NCBI GenBank assembly: GCA_050179645.1
Contig: JBFXEX010000003.1
Location: 1-64,000, forward strand
Source of the DNA: VAZQ01 sp050179645
GTDB lineage: Bacteria > Pseudomonadota > Alphaproteobacteria > Rhizobiales > Xanthobacteraceae
Direction: 5' to 3'
Length of the DNA: 64,000 bases
Part shown: one piece after another, positions 16,676-25,274 of the stretch
How the letters are laid out: every line of letters begins with the position of its first letter
Numbering within the stretch: the first letter of the stretch is position 1
Program-made: the position numbers and the translations under genes
The notes under the pieces: generated by a model
What the model saw: the letters and a program-made list of their open reading frames with translations, nothing else
What the model was told of the DNA's origin: nothing
Database searches by the model: none

Positions 16676-16700
16676 GGTTCTCCTCCCGGATGATTTAGCT

Positions 16701-16738
16701 TTAGGTCACCGTTACAGAATTACGTCACCGCTACGGAA
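16701..16738 (-). repeat. 19-base imperfect tandem repeat upstream of the hydrolase gene
   Basis: Two adjacent units (16701-16719 and 16720-16738) agree at 16 of 19 positions around a shared GTCACCG-TAC-GAA pattern. They end 26 bases before the hydrolase start codon. Direct-repeat half-sites on roughly two helical turns are compatible with a regulator binding site. No regulator gene is adjacent. Confidence 0.5.
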
Positions 16739-16818
16739 GCTTTATTCGTTCGGCCCGTAGCCGGAAACCCGATTGCGCGGGAATGAACGGCGATCGTCGA
16801 GTCGACACGACATTTGCT

Positions 16819-18465
16819 TCACATGTTGCCTCGCACCCTGGGCAGATCGAGAAACGGCCACGGGCTCGGCATTTCGCCGACCGGCACCTCGATCAGGGAG
16901 GGCACCTGCCTGGCAAGGCTTTGCTCCAGCGCATGCCGCAGTCCTTCGGGCGTGGTGGTGCGATATCCGCTCACGCCAAAGCTCTCGGCCAGGCGCACGA
17001 AGTCGGGGTTGGCAAGGTCGGTGCCGATCATGCGGTTGCCGTGCAGGTTCTTCTGCATGTTGCGCACGTTGCCATAGGCGCCGTCGTTGAACACGACTAC
17101 GACGACGGGAATTCGGTGGCGCACTGCGCTCGAAAGCTCCTGCACATTGAACATGAAACCTCCGTCGCCGCTGAGCGCAATCAAGGGAACGTCGCCGAGC
17201 GCGTGCTTGGCACCGATCGCGGTCGCTACACCCCAGCCGAGCGTGCCTTGATAGCCGGATGAGATGAAGGTGCGGGGGCCATAGGCCTGATAGGCACAGC
17301 GCGCGCAATAGCCGACCTGAGTCAGTTCGTCGATCACCACGCCGTTGTCAGGCAACACGTCACGGATCGCCCGCAGAAAGCCAATCTGTGGCGCCAGCAC
17401 CGAGACATCGGCAGCAATCTCCTCCTTAAGCGCGCGGCTGCGCTCCAGCCGGTCACGGCACATGGGCGAAAGGTGCGATAGGTGCGCATTGAGTCGCGCG
17501 AGTACGGCAGCGGCGGGTCCCGCGATCCCGATCTCGGGCTTGGCGATACGGTCGAGCTCGTCGGGATCGATGTCGATTTTGATCAGCTTGAGCTTATCGT
17601 CGAGCCCCCAAGCGGTAAGTGGAAATTGCAACCGCGTGCCGATCGCCAAGACCACGTCGGCTGATGCCCAGAGCCTGTGCCCGCCGACGAGAAATTGGCT
17701 CAGTGGGTGGCGCTCGTCGAGGGCTCCCTTGCCGCGGCGGTGGGCGATGGTCGGCGCGGTGAGGCGTTCGGCCAGCGCCTGCACCTCGGCCGCCGCATCC
17801 TGCGCGCCGCCACCCAGGAAGATCAGCGGGCATTCGGCCTTGGCAAGCAGAGCGGCGGCCCGCCCGATCGCATCATCGTCAAGTGCTGGTTCGGGATCGG
17901 GTAGCAGTGGTGCGACGAGTTCGACTTCGGCGCGTGCAGCGAGCATGTCGGGCGGCAGCTCGATGCCGACCGGCCGCGTGCGACCGGACTTCAGTTGCTT
18001 GAAAGCCTGGCCGACGACGCCAGGCGCCGATGGAGGCGCGTCAATCCGGTCCGCCCATTTCGTCAGCCGTTGCAATATTCCGAGTTGATCGGGAATTTCG
18101 TGGAGATAACCATGGCCCTTGCCAATCCCGTGGCTCGGGATTTGCCCGATCAAGGCGACGACGGGTGCGCCCGTCGAGTAGGCGGTGGCGAGCGCCGCTG
18201 TGCTGTTCAGGAAGCCCGGGCCAGGCACCACCGAATAGGCGGCAGGCCTGCCGGTAGCGAGCGCGGCGCCCAGCGCCATGTAGGCCGCGCCTTGCTCGTG
18301 GCGTGTATGGACCACGCTGAGCGCATCGGCGGCGTCGAACATGGCATTGAACAGATGATCGCTCTGAACACCGGGCAGGGCGTAGATGGTCGAGATGCCA
18401 TGGCCCAGGAGCGACCGGACAACAGCATCGCCTCCGCTCATCAGCGGCATGTATGGTCTCTCCAT
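16819..18465 (-). CDS. Thiamine-diphosphate-dependent enzyme (acetolactate synthase large-subunit-like)
   Basis: A 548-residue protein of the ThDP-enzyme superfamily (pyruvate-oxidase/benzoylformate-decarboxylase/IlvB type). The activating glutamate is Glu57 (HEQGAAYMA), the central domain spans about 190-325, and the ThDP/Mg motif GDGG starts at residue 433, ending in VVVVVFNDGAYGNV. Family members decarboxylate 2-keto acids or join keto acids. No small regulatory IlvN gene is near, which argues against branched-chain amino acid synthesis and for a catabolic decarboxylase/lyase. It lies 38 bases downstream of a CoxL-like gene and is very likely cotranscribed. Confidence 0.9.
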   Translation of the reverse strand: MERPYMPLMSGGDAVVRSLLGHGISTIYALPGVQSDHLFNAMFDAADALSVVHTRHEQGAAYMALGAALATGRPAAYSVVPGPGFLNSTAALATAYSTGAPVVALIGQIPSHGIGKGHGYLHEIPDQLGILQRLTKWADRIDAPPSAPGVVGQAFKQLKSGRTRPVGIELPPDMLAARAEVELVAPLLPDPEPALDDDAIGRAAALLAKAECPLIFLGGGAQDAAAEVQALAERLTAPTIAHRRGKGALDERHPLSQFLVGGHRLWASADVVLAIGTRLQFPLTAWGLDDKLKLIKIDIDPDELDRIAKPEIGIAGPAAAVLARLNAHLSHLSPMCRDRLERSRALKEEIAADVSVLAPQIGFLRAIRDVLPDNGVVIDELTQVGYCARCAYQAYGPRTFISSGYQGTLGWGVATAIGAKHALGDVPLIALSGDGGFMFNVQELSSAVRHRIPVVVVVFNDGAYGNVRNMQKNLHGNRMIGTDLANPDFVRLAESFGVSGYRTTTPEGLRHALEQSLARQVPSLIEVPVGEMPSPWPFLDLPRVRGNM

Positions 18466-18503
18466 ATTTGGGAGGCTGCAGGGGATACTTTCACCACTGC
18501 CTA

Positions 18504-20906
18504 CTACGTTTCCTTCTTTTTGGCGTTTTGCGCTTTGGCATTCTGGATGGCGCGCCAGACGTTGTAGGGCGTCGCCGGCATCTTGATGTCGCGCACGCCG
18601 TAGTCGCGCAGCGCGTCGATGATGGCGCTGATGATGGTGGCAAGCGCTCCCGTGGTGCCACCTTCGCCGCCGGCTTTAATGCCGAACGGATTGGTCGGCG
18701 ACAGCACCTCGGCGATTTCGGTGCGGAACGACGGCAGCGCGTCGGCGCGCGGCAGGCCGTAATCCATCAGCGAGCCGACGAGGGGCTGCCCGGAATCGGG
18801 CTCGACGTAGCACTGCTCCCACATCGCCTGGCCGATGCCTTGCACGACCGCGCCGTGGGTCTGGCCGTGCACGATCAGCGGATTGATGCAGCGGCCGACG
18901 TCGTCGACCGACGCGTAGCGGGTGAGCCTGACGTCGCCGCTGTCGGGATCGACCTCGACCTCGCAGACCGCGCAGCCGTTCGGAAACACCGGCTCGTGCA
19001 TCTCGTTGTGGGTGACGACCGCGATGCCGTCCTTGAGATCGTCGGGCAGGGTGTGCTGAGCGGCCTCGCGGGCGAGCTCAAGGAAATCGAACGAGCGGTT
19101 GGTGTTGCGCGCCGAAAACCGGCCGTCGTCGAATTCGATCTGGTCCGGCGTCTTGCCGAGAATGGCGGCGGCGACGCGCCTGCCGCGCGCGATCAGATCG
19201 ACCTTGGCCTTGGTGAACACGGTCGCCGCATGGCGCATCGAGCGACCGGAATGCGAGCCGCCGCCGGCTTTCACGATGTCTGTGTCGCCGACGATGATCT
19301 TCACGGTCTCGACCGGCACCGAGATGAGGTCGGCGACCACCTGGGCGAAGCTGGTCTCGTGACCCTGGCCGCTCGGTTGCGTGCCGATCACCACGTCGAC
19401 CCGGCCCTCGGGCCGCACGTTGATGCGGGTTTCTTCGTTCGGTGCGCCGATCGATGACTCGACGTAGTTGGCGAGGCCTCGTCCGAGGAGCTTGCCGCGC
19501 TTGGCTGCCTCGCGCTTGCGCGCCGCGCAGCCCTGCCAGTCGGCGATCTCCATCGCCCAGTCCATGTTCTCGGCGTAGCGGCCGCTGTCGTAGATCATGC
19601 CGACGGCGTTGCGGTACGGCATGGCCTCGGGGGTAATGAGATTCTTGCGGCGCAGCTCGACCCGGTCGAAGCCGAGCTCGATGGCGGCGGTGTCGATCAG
19701 CCGCTCGATCGCGTAGGTCACCTCCGGCCGGCCGGAGCTGCGGTAGGCCTGGGTCGGCATGGTATTGGTGAACACCGCGAGCGCGCGCAGCGTCACCGCC
19801 GGGATGTCGTAGGAGCCGGGAATCAGGCCCGCGCCCTTGGACAGCGGCGAAAGCGAGACGCAGCGCGCGCCCAGGTTGCTGATATTGGTCGCCCGCATCG
19901 CCAGGAAGCGGCCGTCCTTGCGCAACGCCAATTCGACCCGGGTGACGAGATCGCGGCCCTGGTAATCGGTGAGGAAAGTCTCGGAGCGGGTCGCGGTGAA
20001 CTTTACCGGCCGGCCGAGCTTGCGCGCCGCCCACAACGCCAAGCCGAACTCCACGAACAACCGGTTTCGCGTGCCGAAGTTGCCGCCGACGTCGTAGGAC
20101 AGCACCCGCAGGTTCTCGGGCGGAATGCCGAGCACCGTAGCAGCCTCGCGCTTCTGCCGCACCGCGCCGCCGCTGCCGGCATGCAGCGTGAAGCGGCCGG
20201 TCTCGGCGTCGTATTGAGCAAGCGCCGCGCGCGGCTCCATGGTGACGCCGGTGACACGGTCGATGTGGAAGTCCATCGCGACGACGTGATCGGCGGCGGC
20301 GAAGCCACGGTCGGTGGCGTCGGGGTCGCCGAAGGCGGTATCGACCGCGATGTTGCCGGGCGCCTCGTCCCAAAGGAGCGGCGCACCGGGCTTCATTGCG
20401 TCTTCCGAATGGTAGACGCCGGGCAGCGGCTCGTACGTCACCTCGACCGCTTCGGCGGCGTCGAGCGCCTGCGCCAGCGTGTCGGCCACCACCATGGCGA
20501 CCGCCTCGCCGACATGGCGGACCTTGTCGGGCGGCAGCAGCATGTGCGGGCCGGTGAAGATTTCGCCGCCGCCCGGGCCGTGCAGCTTCATGTCGAACTT
20601 GGTCCTGGGCACCGGATCGTGCGGGATCGGCTGGAGACCGTCGGCGACGCAGTCGGCGCCGGTGTAGACCCCGAGCACGCCCGGCATCGTCTTCGCCCGC
20701 GTGGCATCGATCGAGAGGATCCGGGCATGCGGGTGGGGCGTGCGCACCATGGCGGCGTAGGCCTGGCCCGGAACGCTGAAATCGTCGCTGAAACGGCCCC
20801 GGCCGGTGATCAGGCGCTGGTCCTCGTTGCGGGGCAGCGGCTTGCCCACCGAGCGGAATTCGGTCGGGGCCGGCTCGATCGTGCTCCGCTGCGCCACGTC
20901 CGTCAT
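18504..20906 (-). CDS. Molybdopterin-binding subunit of a xanthine dehydrogenase/CoxL-family hydroxylase (first copy)
   Basis: An 800-residue large subunit of the molybdenum hydroxylase family, which inserts water-derived hydroxyl groups into aromatic or N-heterocyclic carbons. It starts FRSVGKPLPRNEDQRLITGRGRFSDD, the usual N-terminal domain, has the GGNFGTRN Mo-cofactor loop (274-281), AYRSSGR at 387-393 (not the AYxCSFR of true CO dehydrogenase) and GGEGGTTGALA near the end with the catalytic Glu. It should need a 2Fe-2S subunit and a FAD subunit, but neither is in this window. It heads a run with the ThDP enzyme and hydrolase. Diverges from the Rieske gene. Confidence 0.93.
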   Translation of the reverse strand: MTDVAQRSTIEPAPTEFRSVGKPLPRNEDQRLITGRGRFSDDFSVPGQAYAAMVRTPHPHARILSIDATRAKTMPGVLGVYTGADCVADGLQPIPHDPVPRTKFDMKLHGPGGGEIFTGPHMLLPPDKVRHVGEAVAMVVADTLAQALDAAEAVEVTYEPLPGVYHSEDAMKPGAPLLWDEAPGNIAVDTAFGDPDATDRGFAAADHVVAMDFHIDRVTGVTMEPRAALAQYDAETGRFTLHAGSGGAVRQKREAATVLGIPPENLRVLSYDVGGNFGTRNRLFVEFGLALWAARKLGRPVKFTATRSETFLTDYQGRDLVTRVELALRKDGRFLAMRATNISNLGARCVSLSPLSKGAGLIPGSYDIPAVTLRALAVFTNTMPTQAYRSSGRPEVTYAIERLIDTAAIELGFDRVELRRKNLITPEAMPYRNAVGMIYDSGRYAENMDWAMEIADWQGCAARKREAAKRGKLLGRGLANYVESSIGAPNEETRINVRPEGRVDVVIGTQPSGQGHETSFAQVVADLISVPVETVKIIVGDTDIVKAGGGSHSGRSMRHAATVFTKAKVDLIARGRRVAAAILGKTPDQIEFDDGRFSARNTNRSFDFLELAREAAQHTLPDDLKDGIAVVTHNEMHEPVFPNGCAVCEVEVDPDSGDVRLTRYASVDDVGRCINPLIVHGQTHGAVVQGIGQAMWEQCYVEPDSGQPLVGSLMDYGLPRADALPSFRTEIAEVLSPTNPFGIKAGGEGGTTGALATIISAIIDALRDYGVRDIKMPATPYNVWRAIQNAKAQNAKKKET

Positions 20907-21173
20907 CGCACCGCCTCCTTGCTACGAGGGATTTCTAGCATCGCGGGTCGCCCGCGCGGTAGCTCGGCGGCGGGTAGCGCAACTGCATGGGAGCCATTGC
21001 ACAGCCTGCGGTCGAAAGCGCGTTCTTTTCGCGGCCGGATCACCTATACGTTGAAAGCGTGCGTCCGCGATTGCCGGACGCGCGCCGGCACGCCATCATG
21101 GACGCTGCGCCGCGTCGGAAGCACGCGGGGCCGGGGGAACCCGAAGGGCAAGGACGCAGAACAAGGATCGACG

Positions 21174-21539
21174 ATGGCCGAACTGTTGGTGTGCAAGCAT
21201 GGCGATATCGCTGAGGGCGGCGTGCGCATCGTACGCGATGGTGCGCTGGAAATCGGCGTGATCCGCCACGGCGGACACTACTACGCCTACCGCAACCATT
21301 GTCCGCACCAGGGCGGCCCGGCTTGCGAGGGCTTAAGGATGCCGCAGATCAAGGAACTGATCGACGAGCAGGGCGTCTATCACGGCAAGACCTTCGACGA
21401 GACCGATATGCACATCGTCTGTCCGTGGCACGGCTACGAATTCCATCTCTCCGACGGCGTGCACGTCGCCGACAAGCGCATCCGGCTGCAGAAATTCAAG
21501 GTCATCGAACGCGACGGAGACGTCTATGTCGCAGTCTGA
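21174..21539 (+). CDS. Rieske 2Fe-2S ferredoxin-type protein
   Basis: A 121-residue single-domain Rieske protein. The cluster ligands are CxH at Cys43/His45 (NHCPHQGG) and CxxH at Cys83/His86 (CPWHGYEF), separated by a 37-residue insert that is within the range for ring-hydroxylating-dioxygenase-type ferredoxins. Such proteins pass electrons to an oxygenase or sit as separate Rieske modules. ATG 21174 follows an AAGGA site; the long open frame upstream is antisense to the CoxL-like gene and not coding. Its stop overlaps the next gene by 14 bases. No oxygenase alpha subunit or reductase gene lies close by, so its redox partner is unknown. Confidence 0.93.
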   Translation: MAELLVCKHGDIAEGGVRIVRDGALEIGVIRHGGHYYAYRNHCPHQGGPACEGLRMPQIKELIDEQGVYHGKTFDETDMHIVCPWHGYEFHLSDGVHVADKRIRLQKFKVIERDGDVYVAV

Positions 21540-21852
21540 CGCGACGGCCTCGTTCGAGACGCTGGCCAGCGAGATCGCGGCGCTGTGTGCCGACGCCATC
21601 GAGCACAACCGGCTCGACGATATTCCCGACGACTCGCTCGGCCAGGTGTTCGCCAGCGTGGTGCGCCTGTTCGCCGCCAAGTCGCAGGCCGGTCCGGCGC
21701 CGCTGCCATTCGGCCGCAACAGCGGCGTCACCTCGACCGACGTGGTGATCGGCTGCAGCGCGATGCTCGACGCCGCCGGCCTCGCCGTGTTCGAGCTCGG
21801 CGCCTGGCAGGCGATGTCGCGGGTCGGCCGCCAGCCCAACGCGCGCAGCTAG
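21526..21852 (+). CDS. Conserved small hypothetical protein between Rieske and amidohydrolase genes
   Basis: A 108-residue protein starting MSQSDATASFETLASEIAAL. The N-terminal half is helical and acidic (ALCADAIEHNRLDDIPDDSL), followed by SVVRLFAAKSQAG and a C-terminal VVIGCSAMLDAAGLAVFELGAWQAM segment that looks like a helix pair. No signal peptide and no known motif. It overlaps the Rieske gene by 14 bases and precedes the amidohydrolase by 28, so the three form a tight operon. Size, acidity and position suggest an accessory factor for the neighbouring redox or hydrolase enzyme, but no function is known to me. Confidence 0.8.
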   Translation: MSQSDATASFETLASEIAALCADAIEHNRLDDIPDDSLGQVFASVVRLFAAKSQAGPAPLPFGRNSGVTSTDVVIGCSAMLDAAGLAVFELGAWQAMSRVGRQPNARS

Positions 21853-21880
21853 TTTTCGAGATAGCAGAAAGGCTCAAGCC

Positions 21881-23161
21881 ATGAACATTCATTCGCAGAA
21901 CTTCCGCGATCTCGCCGCCGCCGAATTCGACACCACGACGCTGCTGGCGAATGCCGCCGAGCAGGCGGTGGCTCGCCGCTACGAAGACTTCTGCATCGTC
22001 GACGTCGACTGTCATCACTACGAGACCGAGGCGTTCCAGGAAATCATCCAGTACATGGACGATCCGGTGCTGCGCCACGAGGCCAAGTACCAGAGCATGG
22101 CGCGGCCCGGCATCGCCTCGGCCGACGGCTCCTACCAGGAACTCGGCGGCCGCATCACCCGCTATCCCGGCCGCCGCATCGAGAAGGTGCCGCCGGCGCC
22201 GCACCGCGACATCACGCTGATGCGGCGCTGGATGGACGCGATGGGCGTCGATATCGCCTGCATGTTCCCGACCCCGATGCTCAATCTCGCGGCCTGTCCG
22301 CGCGTGGAGGTCGAGGTCGCGCTGGCGCAAGCCTACAACCGATGGCTCTGCGAGAAAATTCTCGGCGAGGAGTCGCGCTTCAAGTCGATGCTCTACCTGC
22401 CGTTCAACGATCCCGAGGCCTGTTACAAGACCGTGCAGGAGTTCGCCGGCAAGAAGGGTGTGATCGGCTTCATGGTCACGGCAACGCACTACCGCGGCGT
22501 CTACGACAATGCCTACGCCAAGACCTGGGCGGCGATCCAGGAGAGCGGCATGCCGCTCGCGTTCCACGCGGCGTTCAACTGGGCGGACTCAGGCCTGTCG
22601 ATTACCAACCGCTTCATCGCCGTGCACGCGCTTGGGTTCTGCTGGCACAACATGCTGCACCTGACCAACTGGATCGTGAACGGCATGCCGGAGCGGTTCC
22701 CGAAGCTCAAGACCATCTGGATCGAGTCCGGGCTCGCCTGGGTGCCGTTCCTGATGCAGCGGCTCGACAACGAATACATGATGCGCACCTCCGATTGTCC
22801 GCTGCTCAAGAAGAAGCCGTCGGACTACATGCGCGACATGTACTTCACCAGCCAGCCGATGGAGATGGTGGACAACCGCAAGGCGCTCGAACTGACCTTC
22901 GAGATGATCAAGGCGGACACCCAGCTTCTTTACTCGTCGGACTATCCGCACTGGGACATGGACCTGCCGTCGACGATCCACGACCTGCCGTTCCTCAGCG
23001 AGACCGCCAAGCGCAATATTCTCGGCGGCAACGCGCTGAAGCTGTTCAACCTCGAGCCAGTGCTGTCGGAGACCAAGCTCGCCCGCAAGGCCGCCGGCGC
23101 CGCGCAACAGCAGCCCGAGCTCAAGAAGGTCTTCGACATCGCGAGTTCACCGCAGGCGTAA
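21881..23161 (+). CDS. Amidohydrolase-family protein (ACMSD/decarboxylase-like)
   Basis: A 426-residue TIM-barrel amidohydrolase of the amidohydrolase 2 group, which includes ACMS decarboxylase and gamma-resorcylate-type decarboxylases as well as hydrolases. Metal-site features are visible: an N-terminal DVDCHHYE (Asp/His positions after strand 1), FHAAFNW (strand 5 His) and a YSSDYPHWDMD near residue 350 with the catalytic Asp. The stretch MFPTPMLNLAA and YNRWLCEKIL are also family-like. It is the last gene of the Rieske operon; the combination suggests processing of an aromatic or cyclic acid. A palindromic repeat follows. Confidence 0.92.
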   Translation: MNIHSQNFRDLAAAEFDTTTLLANAAEQAVARRYEDFCIVDVDCHHYETEAFQEIIQYMDDPVLRHEAKYQSMARPGIASADGSYQELGGRITRYPGRRIEKVPPAPHRDITLMRRWMDAMGVDIACMFPTPMLNLAACPRVEVEVALAQAYNRWLCEKILGEESRFKSMLYLPFNDPEACYKTVQEFAGKKGVIGFMVTATHYRGVYDNAYAKTWAAIQESGMPLAFHAAFNWADSGLSITNRFIAVHALGFCWHNMLHLTNWIVNGMPERFPKLKTIWIESGLAWVPFLMQRLDNEYMMRTSDCPLLKKKPSDYMRDMYFTSQPMEMVDNRKALELTFEMIKADTQLLYSSDYPHWDMDLPSTIHDLPFLSETAKRNILGGNALKLFNLEPVLSETKLARKAAGAAQQQPELKKVFDIASSPQA

Positions 23162-23189
23162 CGCTGCGATCGGTGCACGCTCGGTTGTC

Positions 23190-23274
23190 CGTTCGTCCCT
23201 GCTTCGAAAGCGGGGACCCAGCGCGCGAAGCGCACGCAAGAAGGCCTGGGTGACCGCTTTCGCGGTCACGAACG
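23190..23274. repeat. Dispersed palindromic repeat, family 2
   Basis: Outer arms CGTTCGT (23190-23196) and ACGAACG (23268-23274) enclose GGGGACCCAG and CTGGGTGACC blocks and a GACCGC/GCGGTC hairpin. Located between convergent amidohydrolase and dehydratase genes; may also terminate transcription on both strands. Confidence 0.7.
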
Positions 23275-23303
23275 GAGAGATTCTGGTCCGAGCCGATCAG
23301 AGT

Positions 23304-25109
23304 CTAGTGATTATCGCGTGGCGTGCTGGTCTGCGCCACGCGCTGGAATTTGACGGCGGGCGTCAACACCATGCCGTCGGCAAGCTGTTCGACCATGCCG
23401 CGCTGGATGTCCTGCCAGGGTGTCTGGCTGGGTGGGCAATGGTAGCCGCCGCTTGCCTTCAGCTTCGCCTTCCGTGCCGCCAATTCCGGTTCAGGCAGCA
23501 GCACGTCGGCGGTGCCGGCATTGAGATCGATGCGCACGCGGTCGCCCGTTTCGAGCAGCGCAAGGCCCCCGCCGGCCGCCGCCTCCGGCGACGCGTTGAG
23601 GATCGAAGGTGAACTCGATGTGCCCGATTGCCGGCCGTCGCCGATACAGGGCAGGGACGTGATCCCTCGTTTGATCAGCGCCGCGGGTGGCTGCATGTTG
23701 ACCACCTCGGCTGCGCCCGGATAGCCGACCGGCCCGGCGCCGCGGACGAACAGCAGCGTGTGTTCGTCGATTGCGAGCGCAGGGTCGTCGATGCGCCGGT
23801 GATAGTCCTCCGGGCCGTCGAACACGACCGCGCGGCCTTCGAACGCATTCAGGTCGTTCGGGTTCGACAGATAGCGGTCGCGGAAGTCCTGCGAGATCAC
23901 GCTCACCTTCATGACGGCGGAGTCGAACAGGTTACCGTTGAGCACCTTGAAACCGGCTTGGTGCTTGAGCGGCTGGCCGTAGGGGCGGATCACGTCGGCG
24001 TCCTGTGCCTTGGCGTTCGCAGCGTTCTCGCCCACGGTCCGGCCGTTGATTGTCAGCGCATCGGCGTGGATGCGACCGGCGCCGGCGAGTTCGTGCAGCA
24101 CCGCCGGCAGCCCGCCGGCACGGTAATAGTCTTCGCCGAGATATTTCCCGGCCGGCTGCATGTCGACCAGGAGAGGCACGTCGTAGCCGTGGGTCTCCCA
24201 GTCCCGGATCGTCAGTTCGACGCCGATGTGGCGTGCGATGGCGTTGACGTGGATCGGCGCATTGGTCGAACCGCCGATCGCGGAGTTGACCACGATGGCG
24301 TTCTCGAAGGCCTGACGTGTCAGGATGTCCGACGGCTTCAGATCCTCGCGCACGATCTCGACCGCGCGCACGCCGGTCTCGTAGGCAATCTGGCCGCGCT
24401 CGCGGTAGGTCGCCGGGATTGCAGCACAGCCGGGCAGGCTCATGCCGAGCGCCTCGGCGAGCGCATTCATGGTCGACGCAGTGCCCATGGTGTTGCAGTG
24501 GCCGGCCGATGGCGCCGACGAGGCGACCATCTCGATGAACTCGCGGTAGTCGATCTTGCCGGCAGCGTAAGCCTGCCGCGCCTTCCACATCGCGGTGCCG
24601 GAGCCCGAGCGCTCGCCCTTCCACCAGCCGTTGAGCATCGGGCCGCCCGACAGCACGATCGCCGGAATGTTGACGGTTGCGGCCGCCATCAGTGCCGCCG
24701 GGGTGGTCTTGTCGCAGCCGGTCGTCAGCACCACGCCGTCGAGCGGATAGCCGAACAGCACCTCGACCAGCCCGAGATAGGCGAGGTTGCGGTCGAGCGC
24801 CGCGGTCGGCCGCTTGCCGGTCTCCTGGATCGGGTGCATCGGAAACTCGAACGCGACGCCGCCCGCGGTGCGAATGCCTTCGCGGACGCGCTTGGCCAGT
24901 TCGATGTGGTGGCGGTTGCAGGGCGACAGATCCGAGCCGGTCTGCGCGATGCCGATGATCGGCTTGCCGGTCGTCAGTTCGTCGAGCGTCAGTCCGAAGT
25001 TGAGGTAGCGCTCCAGATAGAGCGCGGTCATGCCGGGGTTGTCCGGATTGTCGAACCAGAGCCGCGAGCGCAGCTTGCGGCCGCTTGGCATGGTCTCACT
25101 GGTTGGCAT
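23304..25109 (-). CDS. IlvD/Edd-family sugar-acid dehydratase
   Basis: A 601-residue dehydratase of the dihydroxy-acid/6-phosphogluconate dehydratase family, nearest in layout to L-arabonate/xylonate dehydratases. Fe-S cysteines are seen in DLSPCNRHH (Cys64) and TTGCDKTTPAALM (Cys132), with a third in the SAGHCNTMGTAST block; GDGRQSGTS is the C-terminal signature. These enzymes remove water from a 2,3-dihydroxy acid to give a 2-keto-3-deoxy acid. Start at ATG 25109 is set by AGGAGG just upstream; the longer frame runs into a palindromic repeat. It is in line with the second CoxL-like gene but separated by that repeat. Confidence 0.92.
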   Translation of the reverse strand: MPTSETMPSGRKLRSRLWFDNPDNPGMTALYLERYLNFGLTLDELTTGKPIIGIAQTGSDLSPCNRHHIELAKRVREGIRTAGGVAFEFPMHPIQETGKRPTAALDRNLAYLGLVEVLFGYPLDGVVLTTGCDKTTPAALMAAATVNIPAIVLSGGPMLNGWWKGERSGSGTAMWKARQAYAAGKIDYREFIEMVASSAPSAGHCNTMGTASTMNALAEALGMSLPGCAAIPATYRERGQIAYETGVRAVEIVREDLKPSDILTRQAFENAIVVNSAIGGSTNAPIHVNAIARHIGVELTIRDWETHGYDVPLLVDMQPAGKYLGEDYYRAGGLPAVLHELAGAGRIHADALTINGRTVGENAANAKAQDADVIRPYGQPLKHQAGFKVLNGNLFDSAVMKVSVISQDFRDRYLSNPNDLNAFEGRAVVFDGPEDYHRRIDDPALAIDEHTLLFVRGAGPVGYPGAAEVVNMQPPAALIKRGITSLPCIGDGRQSGTSSSPSILNASPEAAAGGGLALLETGDRVRIDLNAGTADVLLPEPELAARKAKLKASGGYHCPPSQTPWQDIQRGMVEQLADGMVLTPAVKFQRVAQTSTPRDNH

Positions 25110-25134
25110 GAAGGCCTCCTTCAGTATCTGTGCC

Positions 25135-25260
25135 GTGTCCCGGGCGCAGCGCAGCACCGCTTTGGTGGTGCGCTGCAGACCCGGGACCGTAACGAACTCC
25201 GCGTCTTTGGTGGTCCGGGTCAACGCAGCAGCATTTCACGCTGCAGCGCGCCCGGGACAC
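25135..25260. repeat. Large palindromic repeat, family 3
   Basis: Perfect 13-base outer arms GTGTCCCGGGCGC (25135-25147) and its complement (25248-25260). Inside are two smaller hairpins built on GCGCAGC-GCACC and CAGCAGC/GCTGCAGC blocks. It fills nearly the whole gap between the IlvD-like gene and the second CoxL-like gene and could affect cotranscription. Confidence 0.75.
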
Positions 25261-25274
25261 ACTGATACCGGGCC

